This document shows, piece after piece, positions 16,500-26,132 of a stretch of DNA of 64,000 nt. This stretch comes from Caballeronia sp. TF1N1 (GTDB lineage: Bacteria; Pseudomonadota; Gammaproteobacteria; Burkholderiales; Burkholderiaceae): NCBI RefSeq assembly GCF_022878925.1, contig NZ_CP084626.1, positions 1,984,001-2,048,000 on the forward strand, read 5' to 3'. A program made the translations under genes and the position numbers. Numbering within the stretch: position 1 is the stretch's first letter; each line of letters starts with the position of its first letter. A model generated the notes under the pieces. It was not told the DNA's origin. It did no database searches and saw only the letters and a list, made by a program, of their open reading frames with translations.

Positions 16500-18011
16500 T
16501 CAATCGCCGGTATAGACCACGCGATACGGGCGCCCGATCTTTTCCCACTCCATGGCTTCCTGAACGAGGCTGTAGTCCGTGAGCGGATTGCTCGCGACCC
16601 ACTCGTTGGACAGCCGCACTTCGAAGCCTCCCGCCGCGCTCTTCACCTCGATGCCGGGCAGCCCCACATCCGCGCGCCGGCGCGACAGCAACACCGCAAG
16701 ACGCAGGCAAAACAGCAATGTCCAGTCGACATCGCGCGCTTGCGCGAGCTTGCCGAGCTTGCCCGCGTGACCCAGCACGAGCGTCGCGAGCCGCGCCTGG
16801 TCCGTGCGCGAAAAGCCCGGCATGTCCGCGTTGCTCGCGATATACGCTGAATGCTTGTGATACGCGCTATGCGCAATTGACAAGCCGATCTCGTGAAGCG
16901 ACGAAGCCCACGCGAGGAACATGCGTTCTTCCTCGCGACGTTCCGCATCGGGTTCGCCGAGCTGATCGTAGAAGCTGATCGCGAGCGAGCCGATGCGTTC
17001 GGCCTGCGCGGCATCGACGCCATAACGGCGCTTGAAGCCTTCCACGGTGACGGTGCGCATGTCCTGGTGCTGCGAACGCCCGAGCAGGTCGTAGAGCACG
17101 CCGAGACGCAAGGCGCCGTCGGTGGTATCCACATAATCGATACCCAGTTCCTCGAACACGCCGAGCATGATCGAAAGGCCGCCCGCGAGCACCGGAATGC
17201 GGTCCGGCTTGAGCGCGACGAGCTTCAGCCGATTGACGTTCTCCGCCTTGATGACCGCGCGCTTCAGACGCTCCAGCCCGCCGCGCGAAATGCCGTGCGT
17301 GATGCCAGGGTCGTTGAAATCGTTCGCTTCGACGAGTTCCGCGAGCGCGCGCGCCGTGCCTGAAGAACCAATGGCCTGATCCCAGCCGGTCTGCTTGTAT
17401 TCGCGCGAGATGATCTGGATTTCGCGCTTGGCCGCGAGTTCGGCCTGGCGCATGGTGTATTCGTCGACGTTGCCGGCCGGAAAGAACGTGCGGCTGTGGC
17501 TCACGCAGCCGATATACAAACTCTCCATATGAATCGGCGTGTAATGGGAGCCGATGATGAACTCCGTCGAGCCGCCGCCGATATCCACCACGAGGCGCTT
17601 GCCCGCGCTCGCCGGCACCGAATGCGCGGCGCCCGCATAGATGAGCCGTGCTTCTTCCCTACCGGCGATCACTTCGATCGGAAAACCCAGCGCGCTTTCC
17701 GCCTCGCCGATGAATTCGTGCGCGTTCTTCGCCACCCTGAGCGTGTTGGTGGCCACCGCGCGCACCTGATCCGGATGAAAGTCGCGCAGACGTTCGCCGA
17801 AGCGCTTCAACGCTTCGAGCCCGCGCAACTGCGACGCACGGTCGAGCATTTTGTCCTTCGACAGACCCGCGCCAAGGCGCACGGCTTCGCGCAAGGCATC
17901 GACCTGGTAAATTTGGCTGCCTGCGGGCGTTTCTTCCACCCGCCCCACGATCAGCCGGAAACTGTTCGATCCGAGGTCGACCGCGGCAAGAAGATGAGGA
18001 TGAGTGACCAT
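16500..18011 (-). CDS. ppx: Exopolyphosphatase (Ppx/GppA family)
   Basis: 503-residue cytoplasmic enzyme that releases phosphate from the ends of polyphosphate chains. The ASKHA nucleotide-fold motifs are present: AAVDLGSNSFRLIVGR near the N-terminus and VVDIGGGSTEFIIG (about 140-155). A C-terminal HD-like helical domain is present (EIGLSIAHSAYHKHSAYI). The length matches Ppx better than the shorter exopolyphosphatases. It is divergent from ppk across a 253-bp region containing an inverted repeat with TGTCAC half-sites. Convergent with olsB, 18 bases apart. Confidence 0.93.
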   Translation of the reverse strand: MVTHPHLLAAVDLGSNSFRLIVGRVEETPAGSQIYQVDALREAVRLGAGLSKDKMLDRASQLRGLEALKRFGERLRDFHPDQVRAVATNTLRVAKNAHEFIGEAESALGFPIEVIAGREEARLIYAGAAHSVPASAGKRLVVDIGGGSTEFIIGSHYTPIHMESLYIGCVSHSRTFFPAGNVDEYTMRQAELAAKREIQIISREYKQTGWDQAIGSSGTARALAELVEANDFNDPGITHGISRGGLERLKRAVIKAENVNRLKLVALKPDRIPVLAGGLSIMLGVFEELGIDYVDTTDGALRLGVLYDLLGRSQHQDMRTVTVEGFKRRYGVDAAQAERIGSLAISFYDQLGEPDAERREEERMFLAWASSLHEIGLSIAHSAYHKHSAYIASNADMPGFSRTDQARLATLVLGHAGKLGKLAQARDVDWTLLFCLRLAVLLSRRRADVGLPGIEVKSAAGGFEVRLSNEWVASNPLTDYSLVQEAMEWEKIGRPYRVVYTGD

Positions 18012-18169
18012 CGGATGTCCAGGGATCGTGGGAGGAGGCGCGCTTTGCTGCAGCGCAGGATTCTATTCTACGTCGACTACTTATGCGCCGATGTCAATGG
18101 GTGAATCACGCTCGACCGCGGTAATCACGCGCCCTGCGCTAGCGACGCTAACCACAATGTGAGTAGAAT

Positions 18170-18192
18170 TTGTGACAATCGTTCTGTCACAA
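18170..18192. promoter_or_regulatory. Inverted repeat between ppx and ppk
   Basis: TTGTGACA (18170-18177) and TGTCACAA (18185-18192) form an 8-bp inverted repeat with a 7-base spacer. Each arm holds a TGTCAC sequence, the core of a Pho-box half-site, on opposite strands. On the plus strand CTGTCAC is followed 11 bp later by AAGCCAT, a weak second half-site. It could be a PhoB site serving both genes or the site of another dimeric regulator. Confidence 0.45.
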
Positions 18193-18264
18193 TAAAGCCA
18201 TCTTACTGTGAGACTATCCGAACGTTCCCTTGCCCTTCCGATCGAGACACCATTCTCCCAGCCG

Positions 18265-20328
18265 ATGTCCATACGCTATCCGCTCTTCAACCGCGAACTG
18301 GGCATTCTAGGTTTCAACGAGCGAGTTCTGGCGCAGGCCGCCGATATCTCGGTTCCCTTGTTGGAACGCCTGCGCTTCATCTGCATCACGAGCAGCAATC
18401 TCGACGAATTCTTCGAAGTCCGCATGGCCGGGCTTCAGGAGCAGATGCGCGACAACCCCGGCTCGCTCTCGCCGGACGGCATGTCGCTGCAGCATGTCTA
18501 CGATCTCGTCTCGGAACGCGCGCAGCGCCTCGTGCATCAGCAATACGTGATGCTGCATGAAATCGTCTTGCCCGCGCTCGAGATGGAAGGCATCTATTTT
18601 CATGGCGCGGAAAGCTGGAGCGAGCAGCAAAACGCCTGGGCGCGCGAATATTTCCTGAACGAACTGCTGCCGGTGCTGACGCCGATCGGCCTCGACCCGG
18701 CGCATCCGTTTCCACGCGTGCTGAACAAGAGCCTGAACTTCGTCGTCGAACTGGAAGGCACGGATGCTTTCGGCCGTCAGGCCATGATGGGCATCGTGCA
18801 GGCGCCGCGCGCGCTGCCGCGGCTCGTGCGCATGCCCGAGGCGCTGTCGGGTTATCCGCATGGCTTCGTGCTGCTGAGCACGTTCATGCAGCACTTCGTG
18901 AGCGAGCTGTTTCCACATCTCATCGTGCGCAATTGCAACCAGTTTCGCATCACGCGCAATAGCGAACTTTTCGTCGATGAAGACGAGATCACGAATCTGC
19001 GCGTCGCCTTGCAGGGTGAGTTGCCCGCGCGGCATCTGGGCAATGCGGTGCGGCTCGAAGTATCGGCGGAGACGCCACCGCATCTCGTGCGGCGTCTGCT
19101 CGACGAAAGCCAGTTGAGCGAGCGCGATTGTTATCGCGTGAACGGGCCGGTGAATCTCGTGCGGCTCATGCAACTGCCTGAAATGGTGGACAGGCCGGAC
19201 CTCAAGTTCGTGCCGCACATTCCTTCGGTGCCGAAGTCGATCGCCAACACGACCAATCTCTTCGATGCGATCGATCAGGGCGATATCCTGCTGCATCATC
19301 CTTACGAGAGTTTTCAGCCGGTGCTCGAACTGCTGTTGCAGGCGGCGAAAGATCCGCAAGTGATGGCGATCAAGCAGACCATCTACCGGACCGGCACCGA
19401 TTCGCCCTTGATGGATGCGCTCATGCAGGCCGCGCGCAATGGCAAGGAAGTGACGGTAGTGGTCGAGTTGCTGGCGCGTTTCGATGAAGAGACGAACATC
19501 AACTGGGCGTCGCAACTCGAAGCGGTGGGCGCGCATGTGGTGTATGGCGTGGTTGGCCACAAGTGTCACGCGAAGATGATGTTGATCGTGCGGCGCGTCT
19601 CGCAGGGCGGCAAGATGGTGCTCAAGCGTTATGCGCACTTGGGCACGGGAAATTATCATCCGCGCACGGCGCGTCTTTATACCGACTTCGGTCTCATGAC
19701 CGCTGATCAGCAGATGTGCGAGGACGTGCATCATGTCTTTCAACAGCTGACTGGAATTGGCGGAGAGATTCCGCTGCATCTTTTGTGGCAATCGCCTTTT
19801 ACCTTGCACGCGAAATTGATCGATGCGATTCGCGCCGAGGCGGAGCATGCGCGCGCGGGCCGGCGGGCGCGGATCGTCGCGAAGATGAATGCGTTGCTCG
19901 AGCCTACCGTGATTGCTGCCTTGTACGAGGCATCGCATGCGGGCGTGAAAATCGATTTGATCGTGCGTGGGGTTTGTTCGCTCAAGCCTGGTGTGGAGGA
20001 TCTTTCGGAGAATATTACCGTTCGGTCTATTGTCGGGCGCTTCCTCGAACATCATCGCATCTTCTATTTTTATGCGAACGGGCAAGAGGATGTGTATCTG
20101 TCGTCGGCGGACTGGATGGATCGGAACTTCTTTCGACGCGTCGAGGTGGCGTTTCCGATTCGCGATCGGCGGCTTAAGCGTCGGGTGATTGCTGAAGGGT
20201 TATCCGTCTGTCTTGGGGATAATCAGTCTGCCTGGGTCATGCAGAGCGATGGGCATTATCGTAAGCGGCGGTCGGGGAAGTCTATTCGCAATGCGCAGTT
20301 GGGGTTGTTGGCTAAGTTTTGTTCTTAG
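18265..20328 (+). CDS. ppk: Polyphosphate kinase Ppk1
   Basis: 687 residues from ATG 18265 (SIRYPLFNRELGILGFNERV). A GTG at 18208 would add 19 residues and cannot be excluded, since neither start has a strong Shine-Dalgarno. The enzyme makes polyphosphate from ATP in the cytoplasm. The N-terminal and head domains are followed by two phospholipase-D-like C domains with the autophosphorylated histidine in VGHKCHAKMMLIV and the second active-site histidine in the HLGTGNYHPRTARLYTDFG stretch. The end carries YLSSADWMDRNFFRRVE. It faces the Pho regulon downstream and is divergent from ppx. Confidence 0.95.
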   Translation: MSIRYPLFNRELGILGFNERVLAQAADISVPLLERLRFICITSSNLDEFFEVRMAGLQEQMRDNPGSLSPDGMSLQHVYDLVSERAQRLVHQQYVMLHEIVLPALEMEGIYFHGAESWSEQQNAWAREYFLNELLPVLTPIGLDPAHPFPRVLNKSLNFVVELEGTDAFGRQAMMGIVQAPRALPRLVRMPEALSGYPHGFVLLSTFMQHFVSELFPHLIVRNCNQFRITRNSELFVDEDEITNLRVALQGELPARHLGNAVRLEVSAETPPHLVRRLLDESQLSERDCYRVNGPVNLVRLMQLPEMVDRPDLKFVPHIPSVPKSIANTTNLFDAIDQGDILLHHPYESFQPVLELLLQAAKDPQVMAIKQTIYRTGTDSPLMDALMQAARNGKEVTVVVELLARFDEETNINWASQLEAVGAHVVYGVVGHKCHAKMMLIVRRVSQGGKMVLKRYAHLGTGNYHPRTARLYTDFGLMTADQQMCEDVHHVFQQLTGIGGEIPLHLLWQSPFTLHAKLIDAIRAEAEHARAGRRARIVAKMNALLEPTVIAALYEASHAGVKIDLIVRGVCSLKPGVEDLSENITVRSIVGRFLEHHRIFYFYANGQEDVYLSSADWMDRNFFRRVEVAFPIRDRRLKRRVIAEGLSVCLGDNQSAWVMQSDGHYRKRRSGKSIRNAQLGLLAKFCS

Positions 20329-20370
20329 GGTGTTGGTTTTGTGGTGGGTTTTTCGGTGGGTTTTTTCCTG

Positions 20371-20562
20371 GGAGATTGAGCCGTTGTCGCGCGGTTTGTT
20401 TCAGTAGCCGCCTCCCCGGCGGAGGGGTAACTTTCTTTGCGGCTGCAAAGAAAGTCACCAAAGAAAGCAGCTTTAGAACCGGCTTCTGAAGCACAACTGG
20501 TTCCTCGCTATTCACCACAAGCCCTTTGGGCACTTCTCATCGCTCATGCTCGTGGTGAATGC
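20371..20562 (+). repeat. Structured intergenic repeat, copy 1
   Basis: First of four copies of a repeat of about 190 bp. In order it holds the GTTTGTTTCAGTAGCCGCC tail, hairpin CCGCC-TCCCC-GGCGG, an 11-bp hairpin ACTTTCTTTGC/GCAAAGAAAGT (20430-20455, loop GGCT), a conserved linker, and a long-range stem ATTCACCAC (20510-20518) / GTGGTGAAT (20552-20560) with a 33-base loop. ORFs crossing it are unlikely to be genes. Confidence 0.85.
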
Positions 20563-20585
20563 TTTATCTAGCACCGGCGCCTTCT

Positions 20586-20776
20586 GGGAACTTGAGCCGT
20601 TGTCTCGCGGTTTGTTTCAGTAGCCGCCTCCCCGGCGGAGGGGTAACTTTCTTTGCGGCTGCAAAGAAAGTCACCAAAGAAAGCAGCTTTAGAACCGCCT
20701 TCTGAAGCACAACTGGTTCCCCGCTATTTACCACAAACCCCTTGACCACACCCCCTTGCTGATGCTGGCGGTAAAT
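20586..20776 (+). repeat. Structured intergenic repeat, copy 2
   Basis: Direct repeat of copy 1, nearly identical through the two short hairpins and the linker. The long-range stem here is ATTTACCAC (20726-20734) with GCGGTAAAT (20768-20776), one mismatch, again with a 33-base loop. The loop itself is diverged from copy 1. Confidence 0.85.
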
Positions 20777-20998
20777 CTACGTTAAGCACAGACTTGTCAG
20801 TAGACAGCGTTAAGGAAGACTTTTGTCTCGTTGTTCTTTGCTTGGGGTGTAGGTGAAAAGTTAACCATTAGGGCGTCATAATCTATTTTTCGTTGTGGTC
20901 GGCCACCGTATGTGTGTTCTACTCCTGGCACATGTAAAACACGCATGCGCTTTTTCGTTAGGCGGCGCGAAGGCTCTACTCGCTTGTGCGTGCTAACG
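20777..20998. other. Unique spacer between repeat copies
   Basis: About 220 bases of lower GC than the flanking genes between copies 2 and 3, which point in opposite directions. No gene or clear promoter is seen. Confidence 0.5.
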
Positions 20999-21188
20999 AT
21001 TTACCACGAGCGTGAGCGACGGGGAGTGCCCAAGGGGCTTGTGGTAAATAGCGAGGAACCAGTTGTGCTTCAGAAGCCGGTTCCTAAGCTGCTTTCTTTG
21101 GTGACTTTCTTTGCAGCCGCAAAGAAAGTTACCCCTCCGCCGGGCAGGCGGCTACTGAAACGAAACGCGAGACAACGGTACAACTTCC
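20999..21188 (-). repeat. Structured intergenic repeat, copy 3 (inverted)
   Basis: Inverted relative to copies 1 and 2. The long-range stem is ATTTACCAC (20999-21007) with GTGGTAAAT (21041-21049) and a 33-base loop. The AAAGAAAGT hairpin and the CCGCC/GGCGG hairpin (loop GGGCA on this strand) follow. The stem carries a C-G to T-A compensatory change compared with copy 1. Confidence 0.85.
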
Positions 21189-21292
21189 TAGCAAGCGCTA
21201 AACAAAGATCTCTAAGCGGCCAAAGGCTTCCTCGAAGCGGCCTAAAAGAGAAGCGTGCGCCTGGAAATTGACCTACGACGAACGTTAGCAAT

Positions 21293-21462
21293 GGGAAGTG
21301 CCCAAAGGGCTTGTGGTAAATAGCGAGAAACCAGTTGTGCTTCAGAAGCCGGTTCCTAAGCTGCTTTCTTTGGTGACTTTCTTTGCAGCCGCAAAGAAAG
21401 TTACCCCTCCGCCGGGAAGGCGGCTACTGAAACAAATCGTGAGAAAACGGCTTAACTTCCCA
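21293..21462 (-). repeat. Structured intergenic repeat, copy 4 (inverted, truncated)
   Basis: Same orientation as copy 3. The core hairpins and the GTGGTAAAT arm are present, but the partner ATTTACCAC arm is missing, so this copy is truncated at its 5' end. It runs almost to the phoR stop codon. Confidence 0.8.
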
Positions 21463-21480
21463 GAAAGCTAAACAAAACCC

Positions 21481-22794
21481 CTAAGCCGCCAAAGACTTCC
21501 TCAAAGCAGTCCTTGAAGAAGGAAACCGAACAACAAACGTACTCCCCTTCCCGACTTCACTTTTGACATCGAGCTCCGCATGATGCCGCTGCAGCACATG
21601 CTTGACGATAGCAAGCCCGAGCCCGGTGCCACCCGTATCCCGCGACCGACTCCGATCCACGCGATAAAACCGCTCGGTAAGCCGCGGAATATGCTCGGCG
21701 GGAATCCCATACCCGCTATCACGCACAGTGAAAACCGCCCGATCCGCCACACGTTGCCAAGAGACTTCAATCGCCCCGCCATCCGGCGTATAACGCACCG
21801 CATTGGTAACGAGATTCCCCAGCGCACTGACGACCTCGGTCTCCGCGCCTGCGATAGTCAACGAATCATCGATATGAAAGGCAATCCGATGACGCCCGCC
21901 AGAAAGATTCACTGCGTCGTCTTCGAGATGCCGCATCACCGCGCGCATATCGAGCAACTCGTCGCCAGGCGGACGCACATCGCCTTCCAGATTCGCAAGC
22001 ACCAAAAGATCACGCACGATATTCTGCATGCGCGAAGCCTGCTGTTCCATCATGTCCAGATAACGCATGCGGTCCGCCTCGCTGAGCGGCAACTCACGCA
22101 TGGTCTCAAGAAAGCCCGATAACACCGTCAGCGGCGTCTTCAATTCATGCGAGACATTGGCGACGAAATCGCGTCGCATCGAATCGGTACGCTCGAGTTC
22201 GGTAATGTCCTGCGTGAGTATCAGCTTGCGATGATCGCCATAAGGAAATACCTGCACCGATACCGTGTGCTGCCGGTTCACGCCCATGCCGCGCATCACA
22301 AGCATTTCCTCGTAATGATGCGAGTTCAAATAGCGAATGAAGTCCGGGTGCCGCACGAGATGCGTGATGTGCTGGCGCAAATCGCGTTTGGCATCGAGCC
22401 CGAAATGCTTCTCGGCGATAGCGTTGCACCACTCGATCTGATCGTGATCGTCGAGCATCGCCACGCCATTCGGCGAAGCCTGGATCGCCTGAATGAAGCG
22501 CGAATGCTGTTGCTCGACCTGCCGCACTTGCGCATGCCAGCGCTTCGCCAGCTTGTGCAAGCGGTAATAGATTTCGCCCCAAATGCCGAGCGCGCTAGGC
22601 ACTTCACCATACACGGGCGCTTCGAGCAGACGCCAGAGACGCTGTGTGTGATAGGTGGCGAAAAAGCCCTGCAGAACCAGCATGACGACGGCGACAGCCA
22701 GCGCCACGCGCACGCCGGCAAACGCGCCGATCGCCGCACAGAGCGCGGCGAGCAGTACGAGGGACACGACTGACCGCGTCCAGATGATATTCAT
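21481..22794 (-). CDS. phoR: Phosphate-regulon sensor histidine kinase PhoR
   Basis: 437 residues. Two N-terminal membrane helices (about 8-48) without a large periplasmic loop, a linker, a PAS domain (about 98-200), a HisKA domain with phospho-acceptor His216 (FVANVSHELKTPLTVL), and a HATPase domain (GNLVTNAVRYTP, VRDSGYGIP, GGTGLGLAIVKHV). PhoR senses phosphate status through the Pst transporter and PhoU and phosphorylates PhoB. It is the last gene of the pstSCAB-phoUBR operon, 70 bases after phoB. Its 3' side abuts the repeat cluster. Confidence 0.95.
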   Translation of the reverse strand: MNIIWTRSVVSLVLLAALCAAIGAFAGVRVALAVAVVMLVLQGFFATYHTQRLWRLLEAPVYGEVPSALGIWGEIYYRLHKLAKRWHAQVRQVEQQHSRFIQAIQASPNGVAMLDDHDQIEWCNAIAEKHFGLDAKRDLRQHITHLVRHPDFIRYLNSHHYEEMLVMRGMGVNRQHTVSVQVFPYGDHRKLILTQDITELERTDSMRRDFVANVSHELKTPLTVLSGFLETMRELPLSEADRMRYLDMMEQQASRMQNIVRDLLVLANLEGDVRPPGDELLDMRAVMRHLEDDAVNLSGGRHRIAFHIDDSLTIAGAETEVVSALGNLVTNAVRYTPDGGAIEVSWQRVADRAVFTVRDSGYGIPAEHIPRLTERFYRVDRSRSRDTGGTGLGLAIVKHVLQRHHAELDVKSEVGKGSTFVVRFPSSRTALRKSLAA

Positions 22795-22864
22795 GTTGTC
22801 GGCGAGTCCAAGCGACGAACGCGCGGTTCGTCATAAACATGCGGCAGAGACTAGAGCACGCTTA

Positions 22865-23572
22865 TCAGGCGCTCTTCGCGAGCCGATATCCGCTGCCGCG
22901 CACCGTTTCGATCATAGCATCGCAGCCTGCGGGCTTGAGCGCGGCGCGCAGGCGCTTGATGTGAACATCGACCGTGCGCTCTTCGACGAATACGTGATCG
23001 CCCCACACCTGATCCAGCAACTGCGTGCGGCTATGCACGCGCTCCGGATGCGTCATGAAAAAATGCAGCAAGCGGAATTCGGTTGGGCCGAGATCGAGCT
23101 TGATGTCGTTGCCGGAATGGCTCGCCGCCACGCGATGCGTCGCCGGATCGAGCCGCAAACCATTGATGGCAACCACATCTTCCGTCAGCTGCGGGGCACG
23201 CCGGCGCAACACCGCCTTGATGCGCGCCATCAGTTCTTTCGGCGAAAACGGCTTGGTGACGTAGTCGTCCGCGCCGATCTCGAGCCCAAGCACCTTGTCC
23301 TGCTCGTCGCCGCGCGCGGTCAGCATGATGATCGGAATATGCTTCGTGCGCTCGTTGTTGCGCAAGTCGCGCGCGAACGCAATGCCGGACTTGCCGGGCA
23401 GCATCCAGTCGAGCAGCACGAGATCGGGCAGCACGTCGCTGATCAGGTTTTGCGCCTGCTCAGCGTTATACGCGCGAATCGGGCAATGTCCCGCGTGTTG
23501 CAGATTCACCGAGATCAGTTCGGAGATCGCGGGTTCGTCTTCGATGACGAGGATACTGCTGGGCATCGGCAC
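22865..23572 (-). CDS. phoB: Phosphate-regulon response regulator PhoB
   Basis: 235 residues. Receiver domain with acidic residues EDE (11-13) and phospho-acceptor Asp55 (LVLLDWMLPG), switch Thr in IIMLTARGD and Lys in YVTKPFSP. An OmpR-type winged helix follows (LTPTEFRLLHFF equivalent: LGPTEFRLLHFFMTHPERV, VDVHIKRLRAAL, RGSGYRL). It binds Pho boxes such as the one before pstS, so this operon is expected to be self-activating under phosphate starvation. Confidence 0.96.
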   Translation of the reverse strand: MPMPSSILVIEDEPAISELISVNLQHAGHCPIRAYNAEQAQNLISDVLPDLVLLDWMLPGKSGIAFARDLRNNERTKHIPIIMLTARGDEQDKVLGLEIGADDYVTKPFSPKELMARIKAVLRRRAPQLTEDVVAINGLRLDPATHRVAASHSGNDIKLDLGPTEFRLLHFFMTHPERVHSRTQLLDQVWGDHVFVEERTVDVHIKRLRAALKPAGCDAMIETVRGSGYRLAKSA

Positions 23573-23599
23573 CTCTTGACCTTTTGCTTTGAGAGAAGA

Positions 23600-24304
23600 T
23601 TAACTGAGCGCTTCGCGTTCGAGCTGGTCGCGCGAGATATGCCGCACGTCCGTACCCTTCACGATGTAGATGATGAACTCGGCGATGTTCTTCGCGTGAT
23701 CGCCGATACGCTCCACCGCCTTCGCAATGAACAGATAGTCGAGGCCGGCCGAAATGGTGCGCGGGTCTTCCATCATGTAGGTGACGAGCTTGCGCACGAA
23801 GGCGCGGAATTCGTCGTCGATGGCTTTGTCGTCGCGCACGATCTGCGCGGCGGCCACCGTGTCCAGACGCGCGAACGCGTCGAGCGCGCGGCGCAGAATC
23901 GACACGGCCATCTCGCCCGAGAGCTTGATCTCCGCGATATTCACCGCGCGGCCCGCGCCGTCTTCGTTGATGCGTTTCACGCGCTTCGCGATCTTTTCAG
24001 CTTCGTCGCCGGCGCGTTCGAGGTTCGTGATGGTCTTCGAGATCGCCATGAGCAGACGCAGGTCGCGCGCGGCCGGCTGGCGGCGCGCGATGATGTTGCT
24101 GCACTCTTCGTCGATCTCGACTTCCATCGTGTTCAGACGCACTTCGGCGGCAATCACCTGATCGGCGATCGCCATGTCGAATTCGTTGAGTGCCTGCATG
24201 GCCGCGATGATCTGCGACTCCACGAGACCGCCCATTTGCAGCACTTTCGACGACACCGCGTTGAGATCGGCGTCGAACTGGCTCGACAGATGTTTATCGG
24301 ACAT
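23600..24304 (-). CDS. phoU: Phosphate signalling protein PhoU
   Basis: 234-residue all-helical cytoplasmic protein made of two similar PhoU three-helix units, each with the acidic metal-binding pattern (EVEIDEECSNIIARRQPAAR; EFRAFVRKLVTYMMED). PhoU couples PstB transporter status to PhoR and keeps the regulon off when phosphate is plentiful. It lies between pstB and phoB in the expected order. Confidence 0.95.
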   Translation of the reverse strand: MSDKHLSSQFDADLNAVSSKVLQMGGLVESQIIAAMQALNEFDMAIADQVIAAEVRLNTMEVEIDEECSNIIARRQPAARDLRLLMAISKTITNLERAGDEAEKIAKRVKRINEDGAGRAVNIAEIKLSGEMAVSILRRALDAFARLDTVAAAQIVRDDKAIDDEFRAFVRKLVTYMMEDPRTISAGLDYLFIAKAVERIGDHAKNIAEFIIYIVKGTDVRHISRDQLEREALS

Positions 24305-24353
24305 ATGTGCTCCTTAAGTCCTTTTATGTTTCAGTTCGCCTGATCTGGCCGGA

Positions 24354-25229
24354 TCAGCCGAAACGGCCCGTGATGTAGTCTTCCGTTTCCTTGCGCGTGG
24401 GCTTGATGAAGATCTTCTCCGTATCGCCGAATTCGATCAGCTCGCCAAGGTACATGTATGCAGTGTAGTCCGAGCAACGGGCTGCCTGCTGCATGTTGTG
24501 CGTGACGATCACAACCGTATAGTCACTTTTCAGTTCCGCGATCAGTTCCTCGATACGGCCCGTGGAAATCGGGTCGAGCGCCGAGCAGGGCTCGTCGAGC
24601 AACAGCACTTCCGGACGAATGGCGATGCCGCGCGCAATGCAAAGGCGCTGCTGCTGGCCGCCCGACAATCCGTAGCCGCTTTGCTGCAGCTTGTCCTTCA
24701 CTTCGTTCCAGAGCGCGGCCTTGGTAAGCGCCCATTCGACGCGGTCGTCCATCTCCGAGCGCGACAGTTGTTCGAACATCTTCACGCCGAACGCGATGTT
24801 GTCGTAGATCGACATGGGAAACGGCGTAGGCTTCTGGAACACCATGCCCACGCGCGCGCGTAAAAGCGAGATGTCGCGCGTCGTGTCGAGCAGGTTGACG
24901 CCGTCCATCAGAATCTCGCCTTCGCCACGCTGCTCGGGATAAAGCGCGTACATCTTGTTGAAGGTGCGCAGGAGCGTGGACTTGCCGCAGCCCGAAGGTC
25001 CGATGAACGCCGTCACCTTCTTCTCGGGAATGCGCAGGTTGATATTCTTCAGCGCGTGATACTTGTTGTAGAAGAAGTTGAGGTTCTTCACTTCGATCTT
25101 CGGCTTGATCGAATCGGCGGCTTGCGAGCCGTGCTTCGGACGCACGCTGCCAGGAACGGGACCACGCTCGACGGGCGCCGCATCCGCTTTCGAATCAAGG
25201 TGGTTGACACCACTTTCGACCATGTTCAT
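24354..25229 (-). CDS. pstB: Phosphate ABC transporter ATP-binding protein PstB
   Basis: 291 residues, with a variable hydrophilic N-terminal extension of about 45 residues before the ABC domain ([20 protein letters not shown]). Walker A is [12 protein letters not shown], the signature [14 protein letters not shown], and Walker [14 protein letters not shown] with the H-loop [10 protein letters not shown]. The PstB-specific Gly-rich loop order is normal. GGAG 7 bases before the ATG supports the extended start. It energises the PstCA channel at the inner membrane. Confidence 0.96.
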   Translation of the reverse strand: MNMVESGVNHLDSKADAAPVERGPVPGSVRPKHGSQAADSIKPKIEVKNLNFFYNKYHALKNINLRIPEKKVTAFIGPSGCGKSTLLRTFNKMYALYPEQRGEGEILMDGVNLLDTTRDISLLRARVGMVFQKPTPFPMSIYDNIAFGVKMFEQLSRSEMDDRVEWALTKAALWNEVKDKLQQSGYGLSGGQQQRLCIARGIAIRPEVLLLDEPCSALDPISTGRIEELIAELKSDYTVVIVTHNMQQAARCSDYTAYMYLGELIEFGDTEKIFIKPTRKETEDYITGRFG

Positions 25230-25244
25230 GGAATCACTCCGCCT

Positions 25245-26132
25245 TTATTTCTTCGAGATAATCGTGCGCGCGAGGATATTCAAACCCAGCACGCCGAGCG
25301 TAATAAGGAACACACCGGCCCACGCGAGCGTCTGCCATTGCGGGAACGGGCTCATCGCGAACTTGTAGATCGTGACCGGAAGGTTCGCCACCGGCTGATT
25401 CATGTCCCACGAGAAAAACTGATTCGACAGCGACGTGAAGAGCAGCGGCGCGGTTTCGCCGGCAATCCGCGCGACCGCCAGCAACACGCCCGTGACGATG
25501 CCGCCAATCGACGCCTTCAGCGTGATCGACATCACCATCTTCCACTTGGGCGTGCCGAGCGCGAAAGCCGCTTCGCGCAGCGCGTTCGGCACGAGCTTCA
25601 GCATGTTTTCAGTGGTGCGGATGACGATCGGAATCTGCAGCAAGGCGAGCGCGATCACGCCGGCCCATCCCGAGAAGCGACCCATCTTCGCGACGACGAG
25701 CGCATACACGAACAAGCCCACGACGATGGAAGGCGCCGACAACAGAATGTCGTTGATGAAGCGCGTGACGCTCGCAAGCCAACGCTTCTGGCCATATTCC
25801 GCGAGATAGACGCCCGCCAGAATGCCGAGCGGCGTGCCGATGAACGTGGCGATGATGACGAGCATCAGACTGCCGACGATAGCGTTGGCAAGACCGCCGC
25901 CATCGGTGTTCGGCGGCGGCGTCGACTGCGTGAAGAGTTCGAGCGACAGGCCCGCGACGCCGAGCTTAAGCGTCGTGAAGAGAATCCACACGAGCCACAG
26001 AAGGCCGAAAGCCATCGCGGCCAGCGAGAGCGTCAGCGCGATCGCATTGGTGCCGCGTCGACGGCTCTGCAGCTTCTTGCGCGTGGCGTCCACGCGGTCG
26101 GGGTCCTGATTGAAGGTGGCGGGACGGCTCAC
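25245..26132 (-). CDS. pstA: Phosphate ABC transporter permease PstA
   Basis: 295 residues from GTG 26132, preceded by GGAGGGAG. The GTG overlaps the pstC stop (GTGA), so translation is coupled. Six hydrophobic helices; the EAA-type loop that docks PstB is [21 protein letters not shown]. The much longer ORF upstream is only an open antisense frame through pstC. It forms the phosphate channel with PstC. Confidence 0.95.
   Translation of the reverse strand: MSRPATFNQDPDRVDATRKKLQSRRRGTNAIALTLSLAAMAFGLLWLVWILFTTLKLGVAGLSLELFTQSTPPPNTDGGGLANAIVGSLMLVIIATFIGTPLGILAGVYLAEYGQKRWLASVTRFINDILLSAPSIVVGLFVYALVVAKMGRFSGWAGVIALALLQIPIVIRTTENMLKLVPNALREAAFALGTPKWKMVMSITLKASIGGIVTGVLLAVARIAGETAPLLFTSLSNQFFSWDMNQPVANLPVTIYKFAMSPFPQWQTLAWAGVFLITLGVLGLNILARTIISKK

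Noticed and set aside
20312..21291. Several 60-120 codon ORFs sharing KVTPPPGRRLLK-type sequence
   Set aside because: They are translations of the structured repeats on either strand; the shared residues follow hairpin sequence and no ribosome-binding sites precede them.
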